Shown one piece after another: positions 15,423-23,985 of a stretch of 64,000 bases of DNA. The notes beneath the pieces were generated by a model. The model ran no database searches. It had not been told where the DNA came from and saw only the letters and a list, made by a program, of their open reading frames with translations. The position numbers and the translations under genes are program-made. The stretch's first letter is position 1. The number at the start of each line of letters is the position of its first letter. The DNA is from CAITWD01 sp963842065 (GTDB lineage Bacteria > Actinomycetota > Thermoleophilia > Miltoncostaeales > Miltoncostaeaceae): NCBI GenBank assembly GCA_963842065.1, contig CAWJEW010000008.1:310001-374000 (forward strand), written 5' to 3'.

Positions 15423-16034
15423 GCCGAGGCTGTGCGGGCCGTGGGCGAAGACATGGACGGCGTGGGGGACCCCGTGAGCGGCGAGAGACTCCGCCAGGCG
15501 GTAGGTGTGAGCGGGTGGGACGTAGGCGTCCTCGGCGGTGTGCCACAGGAAGAACGGCGGTGAGGGCTGGGTCACCAGCGCGTCCAGGGAAGTCGCGCGA
15601 CGGAGCTCGGGCGTCGCCTCTTCGCCCAACAGGATCACGCGTGCCGGGCGATAAGTCTCTGTCTCCATCGACGTGATCGCGTAGCCGAGTACGGCGAAAT
15701 CGACCGCGTTGCCTCCATCAGCCCCCGGCGCAAGCGCAGCGAGGCCTGCGAGATGCCCGCCCGCGGAGAAGCCGATCAACCCGATGCGCTTCGCGCCGCC
15801 GTCTCTAATCCGGCGGATCTCAGCTCGAAGAGCGTTCAACGGTGCCGGGTGGCGCACCAAGAGCGGGTAGCGAAATACGCTGGCAAGGACACCCAGCCCG
15901 CTCAACCAGGCCGCGATCGGCTCGCCCTCGTGAGCCGCGTGCTCGGCGTAGCCCCCGCCGGGCAGGACGATGACGTGCGTGTCGGAAGAACTCAGCGCGG
16001 TGCGCCGACCGCTCAAGTCACGGCGCGCGCTCAC
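15423..16034 (-). pseudogene. Alpha/beta hydrolase (acetyl-esterase / BD-FAE type), 3' end lost to IS5
   Basis: The 5' part of an esterase. The GTG at 16034 overlaps the TGA of the upstream hydrolase gene (GTGA), so the two are coupled. Visible motifs are HVIVLPGGGYAEHAAHEGEP (oxyanion HGGGY-type loop), the nucleophile elbow IGLIGFSAGGHLAG, and the Asp region FFLWHTAEDAYVPP. The expected catalytic His lies in VFAHGPHSLG, where the coding frame is cut by the insertion element. A fragment of the missing C-terminus is found on the far side (14340-14503). The enzyme would deacetylate or hydrolyse small esters; it is presumably inactive or altered now. Confidence 0.75.
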
Positions 16035-16879
16035 CGTCTCGAACCTGCGCTGCTGTGGGCCTCGATCCACGACCGCGTCAGCTCTAGATAGTCATCGGCG
16101 CCGTCCTCCCACGTGAAATGGCCGGTCTCTAGGATGTCGAGCTTGCTGTCGACCAGTCGCGCGCGCAGGAACTCGGCGTTGCTCGGCGGTACGAGCGTGT
16201 CGTGGTGGCCGGCTATGATCTGAACCGGGGTTCGGATGTCGCCGAGTCGTTCGGCCAAGACCTCCAAGTCAGACGGATAGCGTCGCACGTAGGCCGACGA
16301 CTCGACAAAGCGCTCACCCGCGTAGGACGTCAGATAGTCCTCTCGTATGACCTCGGGCAGCGTGTGCCGCTCGATGCCTTCGAGTGCTCCGGCGACCACG
16401 TCGCGTCCATCGATTCCCCGGAATCCGCTCAGGTCCGGAGCCTCGATGATTTCTTTGAGTGCGCCTGTCACCTCGAGCGGGAACGACGCCCCGCCACTGC
16501 CGACTACTGCGCTGGGGAACCGGTCAACGTCCTCGGCTGCCGCGAACAGGACTGCACCAGTTCCGACGTCGGGTCCCACCACATGCGGGTGGCCGAGTTC
16601 CCACTCGTCAATAAGCCGCAGCAGGAACCGCCCCATAGCCTGTGGGGACAGCAACTCATCCCGGCGCTCGGATCGGCCGAAGCCGGGAAGATCGATCGCG
16701 ACCAGTCGTGCAGTCTGAGCAAGGCGCAACCAAATGGTGTTCCACGCAAAGAGGCTCTCGGGCCACGGATTGAGGAGCAGGACCGTCTCGTCCGCTACTC
16801 CCTCCGTATCGGCGTACCTGATCACGAGGCCGTCGGCCTCGCGCTGCCGTGGGCTCATGTGTACCGCGCTGTCTGGCAT
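16031..16879 (-). CDS. Alpha/beta hydrolase, haloalkane-dehalogenase/epoxide-hydrolase-like
   Basis: A 282-residue hydrolase. An AGAGGA site lies seven bases upstream of the ATG at 16879. The fold motifs are LLLNPWPESLFAWNTIW (oxyanion region near residue 35), the nucleophile elbow HVVGPDVGTGAVLF with Asp in place of Ser (about residue 105), the acid region IIAGHHDTLVPP and the base His in ILETGHFTWED. An Asp nucleophile points to the dehalogenase / epoxide-hydrolase branch. The substrate is unknown. The promoter region holds an inverted repeat (17018-17057) shared with the HxlR-nitroreductase promoter, so HxlR control is likely. It is coupled to the esterase gene downstream. Confidence 0.8.
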   Translation of the reverse strand: MPDSAVHMSPRQREADGLVIRYADTEGVADETVLLLNPWPESLFAWNTIWLRLAQTARLVAIDLPGFGRSERRDELLSPQAMGRFLLRLIDEWELGHPHVVGPDVGTGAVLFAAAEDVDRFPSAVVGSGGASFPLEVTGALKEIIEAPDLSGFRGIDGRDVVAGALEGIERHTLPEVIREDYLTSYAGERFVESSAYVRRYPSDLEVLAERLGDIRTPVQIIAGHHDTLVPPSNAEFLRARLVDSKLDILETGHFTWEDGADDYLELTRSWIEAHSSAGSRR

Positions 16880-16920
16880 GAATCATTCCTCTCCAGTGAC
16901 CCTGGGGCACAAGCATCGCG

Positions 16921-16970
16921 CGGAGGCCGTCTGCCAGCGGCGCTCAGTTCGAACGTACGCAGGCATCTCT
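16921..16970 (+). pseudogene. Fragment of a nitroreductase N-terminus
   Basis: About 45 bases translate to AEAVCQRRSVRTYAGIS, which parallels VEAVRKRRSVRTYTDKP at the start of the nitroreductase gene at 17919. The two share an exact 18-bp block, CGCTCAGTTCGAACGTAC, at 16941-16958 and 17961-17978. The fragment has no start codon of its own and soon reaches non-homologous sequence. It looks like the relic of a second nitroreductase gene, or of a duplication or recombination between the two HxlR-controlled units. Confidence 0.45.
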
Positions 16971-17017
16971 CCTCTCTCTTGTCACCCCCATCGAGGAAAC
17001 GAAAACCGTGGCTTGCC

Positions 17018-17057
17018 ATTTGCAAGCTACTAGCGTTGGTTGCGAAAAACAAGCCAC
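17018..17057. promoter_or_regulatory. Inverted repeat, probable HxlR operator upstream of hydrolase
   Basis: GTGGCTTG (17018-17025) and CAAGCCAC (17050-17057) form perfect 8-bp arms about 24 bases apart. The right half, TTGCGAAAAACAAGCCAC, nearly matches TTGCGAAAAGCAAGTCAC in the repeat at 17819-17868. The site lies about 140 bases upstream of the minus-strand hydrolase gene. The rest of the interval 16880-17308 holds only the nitroreductase fragment and no other gene. Confidence 0.55.
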
Positions 17058-17308
17058 TGATACTCCGTCAGGGTGGCTCCTGCCCAACAACGCCAGAAGC
17101 GCGCAAGAGCGCGGACCTGGACCCCCGACGAGCGTCCGACGGACGAGGGTTGAGAGCGGTGTCGGACCGCCCTTGCAGGCCGGGCGCGGCGCGCACGAAC
17201 GTCCGTGATGTCGTTGGACCGCGCCCGGCAGGTCGTGCGCGTTGAGAAGCGAAGGACCCTCAGTTCGTCCGGCGCGTAACCGTGGCCCCAAATGAGGGGA
17301 GCGCGACC

Positions 17309-17803
17309 TTACGCCGACGCGGGCGCCGTCGGGGGTCTTGGAATCCTTCCCGGCGGTCTGCGTGAGCCCGGCCCGGCATACCACTCGGCCTCGTCAGCGC
17401 CGACCACTCGCCCGCATTGCGGGCAGCGACCACCGGCCTCCAGCACTGCCCCGCACTCTGCGTGACGCACCACAGTTGGCGGACCGTTCGGCGCCAGGTG
17501 CGCATCACCCCATTGCATCAGGTCATAGATGACCGGAAACAGCTCCTTTCCCTCCGGGGTCAGGACGTACTCATCGCGCGGCGGGTTTGATTGGTACGCC
17601 CGCCGTTCCAAGATCCGGCCGTCACAAAGGACCCCGAGGCGCTTGGCGAGGATGTTCGGCGCGACCCCTAGCCGTTCCAGAAACAGCTCAAACCGAGTGA
17701 CGCCCAGAAACGCGTCGCGGAGGATCAGCAGAGTCCAGCGCTCCCCTACGAGCTCCAGCGTCCGCGCTATCGAGCAGTTCTGGCGCTGGTAGGTGCGAGC
17801 CAC
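17309..17803 (-). CDS. HxlR-family transcriptional regulator with C-terminal zinc ribbon
   Basis: A 164-residue regulator. Residues 8-100 are a typical HxlR winged helix with Cys10 (QNCSIARTLELVGERWTLLILRDAFLG), recognition helix APNILAKRLGVLCDGRILERR, and wing YVLTPEGKELFPVIYDLMQWGD. Residues 115-136 add a zinc-ribbon-like Cys set (CGAVLEAGGRCPQCGRVV), as in longer actinobacterial HxlR proteins. It is divergent from the nitroreductase gene, with a 10-bp inverted repeat between them, and a related repeat precedes the hydrolase gene at 16879. HxlR proteins often answer aldehydes, quinones or disulfide stress through the N-terminal Cys, which fits neighbours that detoxify electrophiles. Confidence 0.85.
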   Translation of the reverse strand: MARTYQRQNCSIARTLELVGERWTLLILRDAFLGVTRFELFLERLGVAPNILAKRLGVLCDGRILERRAYQSNPPRDEYVLTPEGKELFPVIYDLMQWGDAHLAPNGPPTVVRHAECGAVLEAGGRCPQCGRVVGADEAEWYAGPGSRRPPGRIPRPPTAPASA

Positions 17804-17818
17804 GCCGACAGCCTATCA

Positions 17819-17868
17819 GTGACTTGCTATTCACAACCTGCCGCAGTACCTTGCGAAAAGCAAGTCAC
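17819..17868. promoter_or_regulatory. 10-bp inverted repeat, HxlR operator in divergent promoter
   Basis: GTGACTTGCT (17819-17828) and AGCAAGTCAC (17859-17868) are perfect inverted arms with 30 bases between. They lie in the 115-base gap between the HxlR gene (start 17803) and the nitroreductase gene (start 17919). The spacing would suit binding of two dimers, or one dimer pair, and control of both genes. A diverged copy is at 17018-17057. Confidence 0.65.
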
Positions 17869-17918
17869 ATGTCAACGCTGGGTTTCGTGCCCCGTTGGGG
17901 GTGACAAGAGGAGGCGAG

Positions 17919-18602
17919 ATGCCGACGGTGCTTGATGGTGTTGAAGCTGTCCGCAAACGACGCTCAGTTCGAACGTACACAGACAAGCCGGTCTCAGAGG
18001 CAGACGTCGACCTGCTCCTGCGTCTTGGCTTGCTCGCACCGACCGGGCATATGGCGCAGGCCTGGGGGTTTATCGTCGTGAGGGAACCGGACATTCGACG
18101 CGAGCTTGCGGAGTTGGTGATCCGAGGCGGTGCGATGTACTTCCGTGACTTCCGTCCCCGCGCTGATGGAGTCGACGAGGAAGCCCATGCTCGCGCGGCC
18201 GAGGAATACGCCGAGCAAGCGCTAGGCACCTATCGTGAGGTTCCGGTCTGGCTGTGTGCGGTGATCGTCCCGCGGTTTTCGTTCCCCGACCAACCAGTCA
18301 AAGAACATGTTGAGCGGTTCAGCGACATCACTTCGGTCGCGTTCGCGCTTGAGAACATTTTCGTGGCCGCGCGTGCCCTGGGGATTGGCACCGTCCCGAC
18401 GAACTTTCACTTCCTCGTCGAAGACGAGTACCGCAGGCTCCTGGGAATCCCTGACGAAATCGGTGTCCACTACATCACGCCCCTGGGATACCCACCACAG
18501 TTCCCACAGGGGCTGCCGCCAGCAATGGCCAAAGTGCGTCGGCCGTGGCGGACCTTGGTCCATGATGATTGCTGGGGATCGGCGCGCGCCGAACGCGCCT
18601 AG
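17919..18602 (+). CDS. Nitroreductase-family FMN oxidoreductase
   Basis: A 227-residue protein. The ATG at 17919 follows GAGGAG; an upstream GTG at 17895 has no site. The nitroreductase signature opens the protein (GVEAVRKRRSVRTYTDKPVS) and is followed by LAPTGHMAQAWGFIVV, the FMN-contact region. The C-terminal GIGTVPTNFHFLVEDEYRRLLGIPDEI and YITPLGYPPQFP complete the fold. These enzymes use FMN and NAD(P)H to reduce nitro groups, quinones or enones. It is divergent from the HxlR regulator and almost certainly controlled by it. A fragment of a second copy lies at 16921. Confidence 0.85.
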   Translation: MPTVLDGVEAVRKRRSVRTYTDKPVSEADVDLLLRLGLLAPTGHMAQAWGFIVVREPDIRRELAELVIRGGAMYFRDFRPRADGVDEEAHARAAEEYAEQALGTYREVPVWLCAVIVPRFSFPDQPVKEHVERFSDITSVAFALENIFVAARALGIGTVPTNFHFLVEDEYRRLLGIPDEIGVHYITPLGYPPQFPQGLPPAMAKVRRPWRTLVHDDCWGSARAERA

Positions 18603-18727
18603 CCTGCGATGTATCGCGCTGACACCAGCCGTCTAGGTCGCTCGCGTTCGGTCCGCGAGCGGATGGACAACGGGCGCAGGCACTCGACACTGTCGGTTCA
18701 CGCCCGCCAGCCGGTCGCCCGAATGTC

Positions 18728-19489
18728 ATGAAGACCGTCGCGATTATCCCCGTCAAACCGCTTGAGGCAGCGCTCGGACGCCTCGCGCTGCTGCTCAGTG
18801 CAGGCGAACGCCGAGCGCTCCAAACGGCGATGGTGGCGGATGTGCTTCGGGCATGCTCGGCGTGCCCCCTCGTGGATCGGACAGTTGTCGTCTCCCAGGA
18901 CGCAGCGGTTGGCCGACTGGCGCGAAGCCATAGCGCCGATGTGGCCCTGGATTTCGACCCGCCCCGCGGTGTCAATCAGGCCGTCGCCATCGGCCAACGG
19001 CAGGCAGTGGCCCTAGGAGCGGATGCGGCCCTCGTTCTTATGTCCGATCTGCCCCTCGCGCGAGCATCCGATGTTGCATCGATCATCGGCGCCCTGCAGG
19101 CCGGGCGAAGCTGCTGTGTGCTCGTACCGGCCCGCTCCGGCACAGGCACCAACGCTTTCGCGATCTCGCCGCCCGACGCCATTCGACCTCGATTTGGCGT
19201 CGATTCCCTTCAGTTGCACACTGACGAAATTGCGCGCGTCGGAATGCGTGCTACGAAGCTCCGCTTAGCCCGCGTGTCCCTAGATGTCGACACCCCCGCC
19301 GACGTACTGGCGCTGATCGACTCGAACGACGTTGGCCCCTCGACGCGCCGGGTGATCCGACGGATCGGCGGCTTGCCACTGCGTTCGGGACCGCCGTCCC
19401 GCGGCTGGGCATGCGGTGAGCCGACACCCGCGAGACGCGGCGGAGTGGACCTGGTCGCCCAAGCATCAGCGCCGCAAGGCCCAACATGA
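18728..19489 (+). CDS. cofC: 2-phospho-L-lactate / phosphoenolpyruvate guanylyltransferase (F420 synthesis)
   Basis: A 253-residue nucleotidyltransferase of the CofC/FbiD family. It opens with KTVAIIPVKPLEAALGRLA, the GTP-binding start. The metal-binding region is ALVLMSDLPLARASDVASII, where the Asp pair is typical of MobA-like folds, and it continues with GTGTNAFAISPPDAIRPRFG and SLDVDTPADVLAL. CofC joins GTP to phosphoenolpyruvate or 2-phospholactate in coenzyme F420 synthesis. The last 50 residues are extra and low in complexity. Two luciferase-like oxidoreductases in this window could use F420. The other F420 genes are not here. A bifunctional or standalone role cannot be told from context. 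Confidence 0.8.
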   Translation: MKTVAIIPVKPLEAALGRLALLLSAGERRALQTAMVADVLRACSACPLVDRTVVVSQDAAVGRLARSHSADVALDFDPPRGVNQAVAIGQRQAVALGADAALVLMSDLPLARASDVASIIGALQAGRSCCVLVPARSGTGTNAFAISPPDAIRPRFGVDSLQLHTDEIARVGMRATKLRLARVSLDVDTPADVLALIDSNDVGPSTRRVIRRIGGLPLRSGPPSRGWACGEPTPARRGGVDLVAQASAPQGPT

Positions 19490-19685
19490 GGGCTGCAGTG
19501 AGACCGCGCGACCGCTGTGTCCCCGCGGGCACCAGGTCTGTCCCCGGCCTTGTGCGAGCGGTGCCGCCGATCGCGCCACGACGACTGCCGGGATACGCGC
19601 GCCCAGGCCAGGGGCACTGCTCGTTCGTATTGCAGTCGGGGCCGTGCGTGTGCGACGACATTGTCCGCCCCGTGGATGCCCGGTC

Positions 19686-21323
19686 ATGACGAGCGACAGC
19701 GCAATGCCACGGCTGGACGGGGCCGACATGGACCTATTCCGGCTCATTGGGACCCCGCGCCAAGTCACACGCGGCGAATACCTCTATCGGGAGGGCGACC
19801 TCACCTACGAGTTCTACGTGGTCGTGAGCGCCGAGGTAGAGATCATCGTGAGCAGCGACGGGCACGAGCGTGTGGTCGCGCACCATGGGCCGGGCGGATT
19901 CCTCGGCGAGCTCAACATGCTTACGGGTCTGCGGGTCTTCGTGTCCGCGCGGGTCGCCAAGTCGGGTGAAGTCATCGCTGTCGCCCGGGACCGACTACGC
20001 CACGTGATGGCGACCAATCCCCGCATCGGGGACACGATCCTGGCGGCGTTCATCGCTCGGCGCACCCTTCTGCTTGAAGGGGCAGCACCAGCGATTCGTG
20101 TCGTCGGCTCGAGGTACTCCCAGGAATCGCTCCGGTTGCGCGAGTTTCTCGCCCGAGCCCGCATCCCCCATGAGTGGCTCGACTCCGACTCCGACCCCCA
20201 GGTCGAGGCCCTGCTGCGCGAGTCATCAATCAGGTCACGAGATCTCCCTGTCGTGATTGCGACCGGATCGGTATTGCGCCAGGCCTCGCCGGGAGACCTG
20301 GCGAGCTTCCTTGGCCTGACGATCGGGAGCCTGCCGGACCGCTGCTTCGACCTAGTGGTCGTCGGCGCCGGCCCCGCTGGTCTGGCCGCAGCCGTCTACG
20401 GAGCATCGGAGGGGCTGCGAACCCTTGGCGTCGACACGATCGCGCCGGGTGGCCAGGCTGGCACGAGTTCCAGAATTGAGAACTACTTGGGATTTCCGAT
20501 GGGCATCTCTGGCGCGGAGCTAACCCAGCGGGCGATGGTGCAGGCGCTGAAGTTCGGCGCACGGCTCGCTGCTTCCGTGACGGCGACGTCGATCGGCGAT
20601 CGTGGAGGCTACTTGGTCGTTCACCTGAGCGATGGCAGCGAAGTCGCAGGCCGCGCCGTCGTGGCCGCGACGGGCGCCCGGTACAGGCGCGTCGACGCCG
20701 ACCGCCTTGGCGAATTCGAAGGGAAGGGTGTCTATTACGCCGCGACCGACGTTGAGGCCCGCCTGTGCAGCGGAGCACCGGTGCTGGTCGTCGGCGGTGG
20801 GAATTCGGCGGGCCAGGCGGCCATCTTCCTCGCCCAGCGTGGCTGCCCGGTCACAATCGCCATCCGCGGCGGCGATCTTGGCAAGACCATGTCGCGGTAC
20901 CTTGTCGACCGCATCGAGACGGACCCAGCGATCAGCGTACGCCTCGGCACCACGATCTCCGCGCTCGAAGGCGATGAAACGCTCGCGGCGCTGCGCCTGA
21001 ACGCTCCGGAAGGCGAGCTTGTCGTCGAGTGTTTGGGCCTATTTTCGTTCATCGGTGCCGACCCGTCATCCGAGTGGCTTTCAGAGTGTGCGGCGTTGGA
21101 CGAGCGGCGGTACGTCCTGACCGATGCGTCCCTGACTGCTGAACATTTGGGCAAGAGCTGGGACAACCTCGCTCGGATGCCCCTGCCCTTCGAGACGAGC
21201 CACCCGGGCCTATTTGCCGTAGGCGACGTGCGCTCGGGTTCAGTCAAGCGGGTCGCCTCGGCAGTCGGCGAGGGGTCGGCGGCCGTGCGGTCCGTCCACC
21301 AGTACCTCAGCTTCTCCAATTGA
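19686..21323 (+). CDS. cNMP-binding / glutaredoxin-like / thioredoxin-reductase-like fusion flavoprotein
   Basis: A 545-residue three-part protein. I chose the ATG at 19686, where homology to a cyclic-nucleotide-binding domain begins (YLYREGDLTYEFYVVVSAEV; GGFLGELNMLTGLR). Residues about 140-210 are a glutaredoxin-like segment (VVGSRYSQESLRLREFLAR) without a Cys pair. From residue 220 it is a thioredoxin-reductase fold: FAD motif LVVVGAGPAGLAAAVYG, GGQAGTSSRIENYLGFP, NADPH motif VLVVGGGNSAGQAA, and GLFAVGDVRSGSVKRVASAVGEG. The CxxC redox pair of true reductases is absent at the usual place (YYAATDVEARLC). It is therefore an FAD enzyme of unknown acceptor, probably ligand-gated by the N-terminal domain. 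Confidence 0.85.
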   Translation: MTSDSAMPRLDGADMDLFRLIGTPRQVTRGEYLYREGDLTYEFYVVVSAEVEIIVSSDGHERVVAHHGPGGFLGELNMLTGLRVFVSARVAKSGEVIAVARDRLRHVMATNPRIGDTILAAFIARRTLLLEGAAPAIRVVGSRYSQESLRLREFLARARIPHEWLDSDSDPQVEALLRESSIRSRDLPVVIATGSVLRQASPGDLASFLGLTIGSLPDRCFDLVVVGAGPAGLAAAVYGASEGLRTLGVDTIAPGGQAGTSSRIENYLGFPMGISGAELTQRAMVQALKFGARLAASVTATSIGDRGGYLVVHLSDGSEVAGRAVVAATGARYRRVDADRLGEFEGKGVYYAATDVEARLCSGAPVLVVGGGNSAGQAAIFLAQRGCPVTIAIRGGDLGKTMSRYLVDRIETDPAISVRLGTTISALEGDETLAALRLNAPEGELVVECLGLFSFIGADPSSEWLSECAALDERRYVLTDASLTAEHLGKSWDNLARMPLPFETSHPGLFAVGDVRSGSVKRVASAVGEGSAAVRSVHQYLSFSN

Positions 21324-21614
21324 CCGAGAAGACGCCATGCATGCCTCGCTACCGAACCCACCCACACTCCCGCACCGCACCCCGCGACGGACCTCGCTGA
21401 GTCCAGCGCGCTGCAGCTCGCTTGATGGCCCAGGCATTCGCGCGGGGGCAGACCTGAGATTCGGTGCGCACTTCCCTACTCAGCGAATTGGCCCACCGAG
21501 GGTGTCGCCGGAGCGATCGCTGATGCCTTCCTGCTCGCGAGTCCGGCTATATCAGCGACCCATCACGTCGTGTCCACCGCGGCCGTGCAGAGAGATACCC
21601 AAGAGAGGAGCCCA

Positions 21615-22457
21615 ATGCCTAGCTACGCAGCGCTGCCGAATCTGAGCGTGGAATCCGTCGATACGAGAGTGGACTTTGCCTACCGGGACACGGGAGGAGA
21701 TAGGGTTCCGCTGGTGTTGCTGCAGCACTTCCGGGGCAACTTGGACAATTGGGACCCTGCGCTGATAGACGACCTGGGATCGCGCGGGCGGGTCGTTGCC
21801 TTCGACAACGCGGGGGTCGCCGGATCCGGCGGACGCGTCCCGACCACGATCGCAGAAATGGCTCACGGTGCGTTGGCCTTCCTGGCCGCGATGAACCTGG
21901 AGAGGGTCGATCTGCTGGGGTTCTCGATCGGAAGCTTCGTCGCTCAGGAGATCGCGCTGACTCGGCCGTCCGGGGTCAGACGGATTGTGCTGGCGTCTTC
22001 GGCACCCAAGGGTGCTCCCGGAATGCACGGATGGGCGCCTGAAGTCATCGGCGCGGTTGGGGTGCGAGAGCCCGGGCCCGATGCCTACCTCGATGTCTTT
22101 TTCGCGCAGTCCGATGCAAGCAGAAGCTCCGGTCGTGAGGCCCTCGCTCGGATGTACTCGCGAACCGCCGATCGCGACACCCCGACCAGTTGGGAATGCC
22201 GTGTCGCCCAATACGACGCCGTCTGCGAGTGGGGAGCACCAAACCGAGGCCTATTGGAACGGCTGGAGGCGATCGAGCTGCCAGTCTTCGTCGCCAACGG
22301 GGACAGCGACCCCATGATCCTTCCGCGTTACTCATACCTGCTGGCTGGTCTGCTCCCGGACGCAAGACTCAAGATCTACCCGGATTCGGCCCATGGCTTT
22401 TTGTTTCAGCATTACAAGCAGTTCGCAGCAGACGTGGACGAATTTCTGCATGCATAG
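21615..22457 (+). CDS. Alpha/beta hydrolase
   Basis: A 280-residue hydrolase with a strong ribosome binding site (GAGAGGAG, four bases from the ATG at 21615). Motifs are VPLVLLQHFRGNLDNWDPAL (oxyanion loop), RVVAFDNAGVAGSGG, the nucleophile elbow VDLLGFSIGSFVAQEIAL (Ser near residue 110), the acid in VFVANGDSDPMI and the base in YPDSAHGFLFQH. It belongs to the small-molecule esterase / haloperoxidase-like group; the substrate is unknown. A decayed relative is encoded at 13792-14361 on the other strand. The DUF3237 gene follows 45 bases later, so the two probably form an operon. Confidence 0.85.
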   Translation: MPSYAALPNLSVESVDTRVDFAYRDTGGDRVPLVLLQHFRGNLDNWDPALIDDLGSRGRVVAFDNAGVAGSGGRVPTTIAEMAHGALAFLAAMNLERVDLLGFSIGSFVAQEIALTRPSGVRRIVLASSAPKGAPGMHGWAPEVIGAVGVREPGPDAYLDVFFAQSDASRSSGREALARMYSRTADRDTPTSWECRVAQYDAVCEWGAPNRGLLERLEAIELPVFVANGDSDPMILPRYSYLLAGLLPDARLKIYPDSAHGFLFQHYKQFAADVDEFLHA

Positions 22458-22502
22458 GTATCGCGATCGTCTCCGAACAAACGCGAGTCAGGAGCTGCAT
22501 CA

Positions 22503-22964
22503 ATGTCAACCGACCCCCAACAACTCCTTGACGATGTCGGCCCAGCGCGTCTCGTTGACATCGGCACGCTGGTGGCCGACCTCGGCGAACGCCACATCCT
22601 CTCCGGAGCGCCGTTTGGGAACCGAGTCATCGTCGACGTCACCGATATGCGCATCGAGGGTCCGCGTCTGCGAGCAAGCATGAAGGGTACGGCCGCCGCC
22701 GACTGGGGATCACGATCTGCGGATGGGACCGTGCAGTTGGATGTGCGTGCGACACTCGAGACCTTCGACGGCGCACTCGTGTTTGTTCAGTACGTGGGCC
22801 GAGCGGACTTCTCGGATCCCGATGCGCCCGGACAAGTCTACACGACGCCGCGGTTCGAGACCGGCGATCCGCGCTACGCCTGGCTGAACAAGCTCCAAGC
22901 AGTTATGAAGGGCCGTTCGGACGGCCGCAGCCTGATCGCCTACCGCATTTACGAAATCGCGTAG
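22503..22964 (+). CDS. DUF3237 family protein
   Basis: A 153-residue protein with GGAGC eight bases upstream of its ATG. It is a single beta-barrel domain. Characteristic pieces are GERHILSGAPFGNRVIVDVTD, LDVRATLETFDGALVFVQYVGRAD, and the end YTTPRFETGDPRYAWLNKLQAVMKGRS. These match DUF3237, a family of unknown biochemical role that often sits beside hydrolases and short-chain dehydrogenases in small-molecule catabolic loci. It follows the alpha/beta hydrolase gene on the same strand by 45 bases, suggesting a joint function on an ester or lactone-like substrate. Confidence 0.85.
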   Translation: MSTDPQQLLDDVGPARLVDIGTLVADLGERHILSGAPFGNRVIVDVTDMRIEGPRLRASMKGTAAADWGSRSADGTVQLDVRATLETFDGALVFVQYVGRADFSDPDAPGQVYTTPRFETGDPRYAWLNKLQAVMKGRSDGRSLIAYRIYEIA

Positions 22965-23200
22965 CGGCGCGACCACTCGTACGCCGGCCAGTCGAGGCGC
23001 GCTGGCGAATCTCCGGGGCGGACTCGTCAAACGCGACGCAAGTCTCGGCGCTACTGACCATCACGACGGCCCCAACCGGGCTCCTCGAGCCGACCGCATG
23101 GGCTCCCGCGTCTGAGGGCCACAGGGACCACGGCGGACCGGCGATCGGCTTCGCCTGACTCCGGGGACTCGTCTACGACAGGAAGAAGGTGTCCCACACG

Positions 23201-23734
23201 ATGACACAAGCGCAAGCCACCGCGATGAGCTTTCGGTCCGAGCGAATGACGATCACCACCTCTCGGTCATTCGATGACGTGCTCGCCCGGCTTCGCAAGC
23301 GGCTTGGAATCGCACGCGCCGAGCAGTACCCGGCCGCAATCCAGCCCGACAGCTCCAGCCAGGCGAACTTCGAAGCTGTCGTCCGCAGTCAGCTTGGCCC
23401 GAGCGGGTTCATGCTCTTTCACGAGATCGATCACGGCCAATGGCTGCCCGCATACGGCATTCGGAGGCGCGTAGTCCGGCTCATCTTCGGCAACCCGCTC
23501 ATCGCCATCACGATGATGCGCGACGACGTCACCGCAGGTCTGTTTGCCCCAGTCGAGGCGCTGCTCATGGAAGACGACGGCGCGAAGGGTTGCGCGGTGA
23601 TCTACGTATTGCCATCCACCCTGATCGCCTCAAGCAATCCAGGGCTACTACCGGCCGCCCGTGACCTCGACAAGAAAGTCTACGAGCTCATCCGGGATGC
23701 GACCGGCGCCCAGAAAGCATCGCTTGCCTATTGA
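23201..23734 (+). CDS. DUF302 family protein (second copy)
   Basis: A 177-residue protein. An AGGAAGAAGG site precedes; the ATG at 23201 and a GTG at 23189 are both possible starts. The core matches DUF302: TSRSFDDVLARLRKRLG, FMLFHEIDHGQWLPAYG, and FGNPLIAITMMRDDVTAG, in the place where the other copy has LGACNP. The Cys of that motif is absent (FGNP), so if the motif Cys matters, this copy works differently. It ends with LDKKVYELIRDATGAQ. It is more diverged and longer than the copy at 6620. It stands alone between the DUF3237 gene and the decayed edge of the integrative element. Confidence 0.75.
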   Translation: MTQAQATAMSFRSERMTITTSRSFDDVLARLRKRLGIARAEQYPAAIQPDSSSQANFEAVVRSQLGPSGFMLFHEIDHGQWLPAYGIRRRVVRLIFGNPLIAITMMRDDVTAGLFAPVEALLMEDDGAKGCAVIYVLPSTLIASSNPGLLPAARDLDKKVYELIRDATGAQKASLAY

Positions 23735-23985
23735 CTCCCGTAACCCGGCAGGCGCGCCATCACCCGGACGGGAGGCCTGAGATATCGTTCCCAGCGCTCA
23801 AGCTCTCGTTTTGGGCAGTTCAAAGTCAAAGCCATCAGATTTCGCGGTTTGGAGGAGCGCTGGCCGGTAGATGCGGCCCAAGGCGGCGTCAGAATAGGGC
23901 TCAGCGTCGGCCGAAGGCTCCGGCCGATGAACCTAGTTTGGCCGGGAACGACGGGGTGTGTCGCTCGTAGGGGGAGCGCGACCTA

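Noticed and set aside
19251..19661. Minus-strand frame starting MSSHTHGPDCNTNEQC
   Set aside because: The His/Cys-rich start looks attractive, but the rest is shadow of cofC and there is no ribosome site.
23067..23094. Partial similarity to the tRNA-Glu 3' end (GCCCCAAC-GGG), considered as attL
   Set aside because: Only short gapped matches; well below what a true att duplicate would show.
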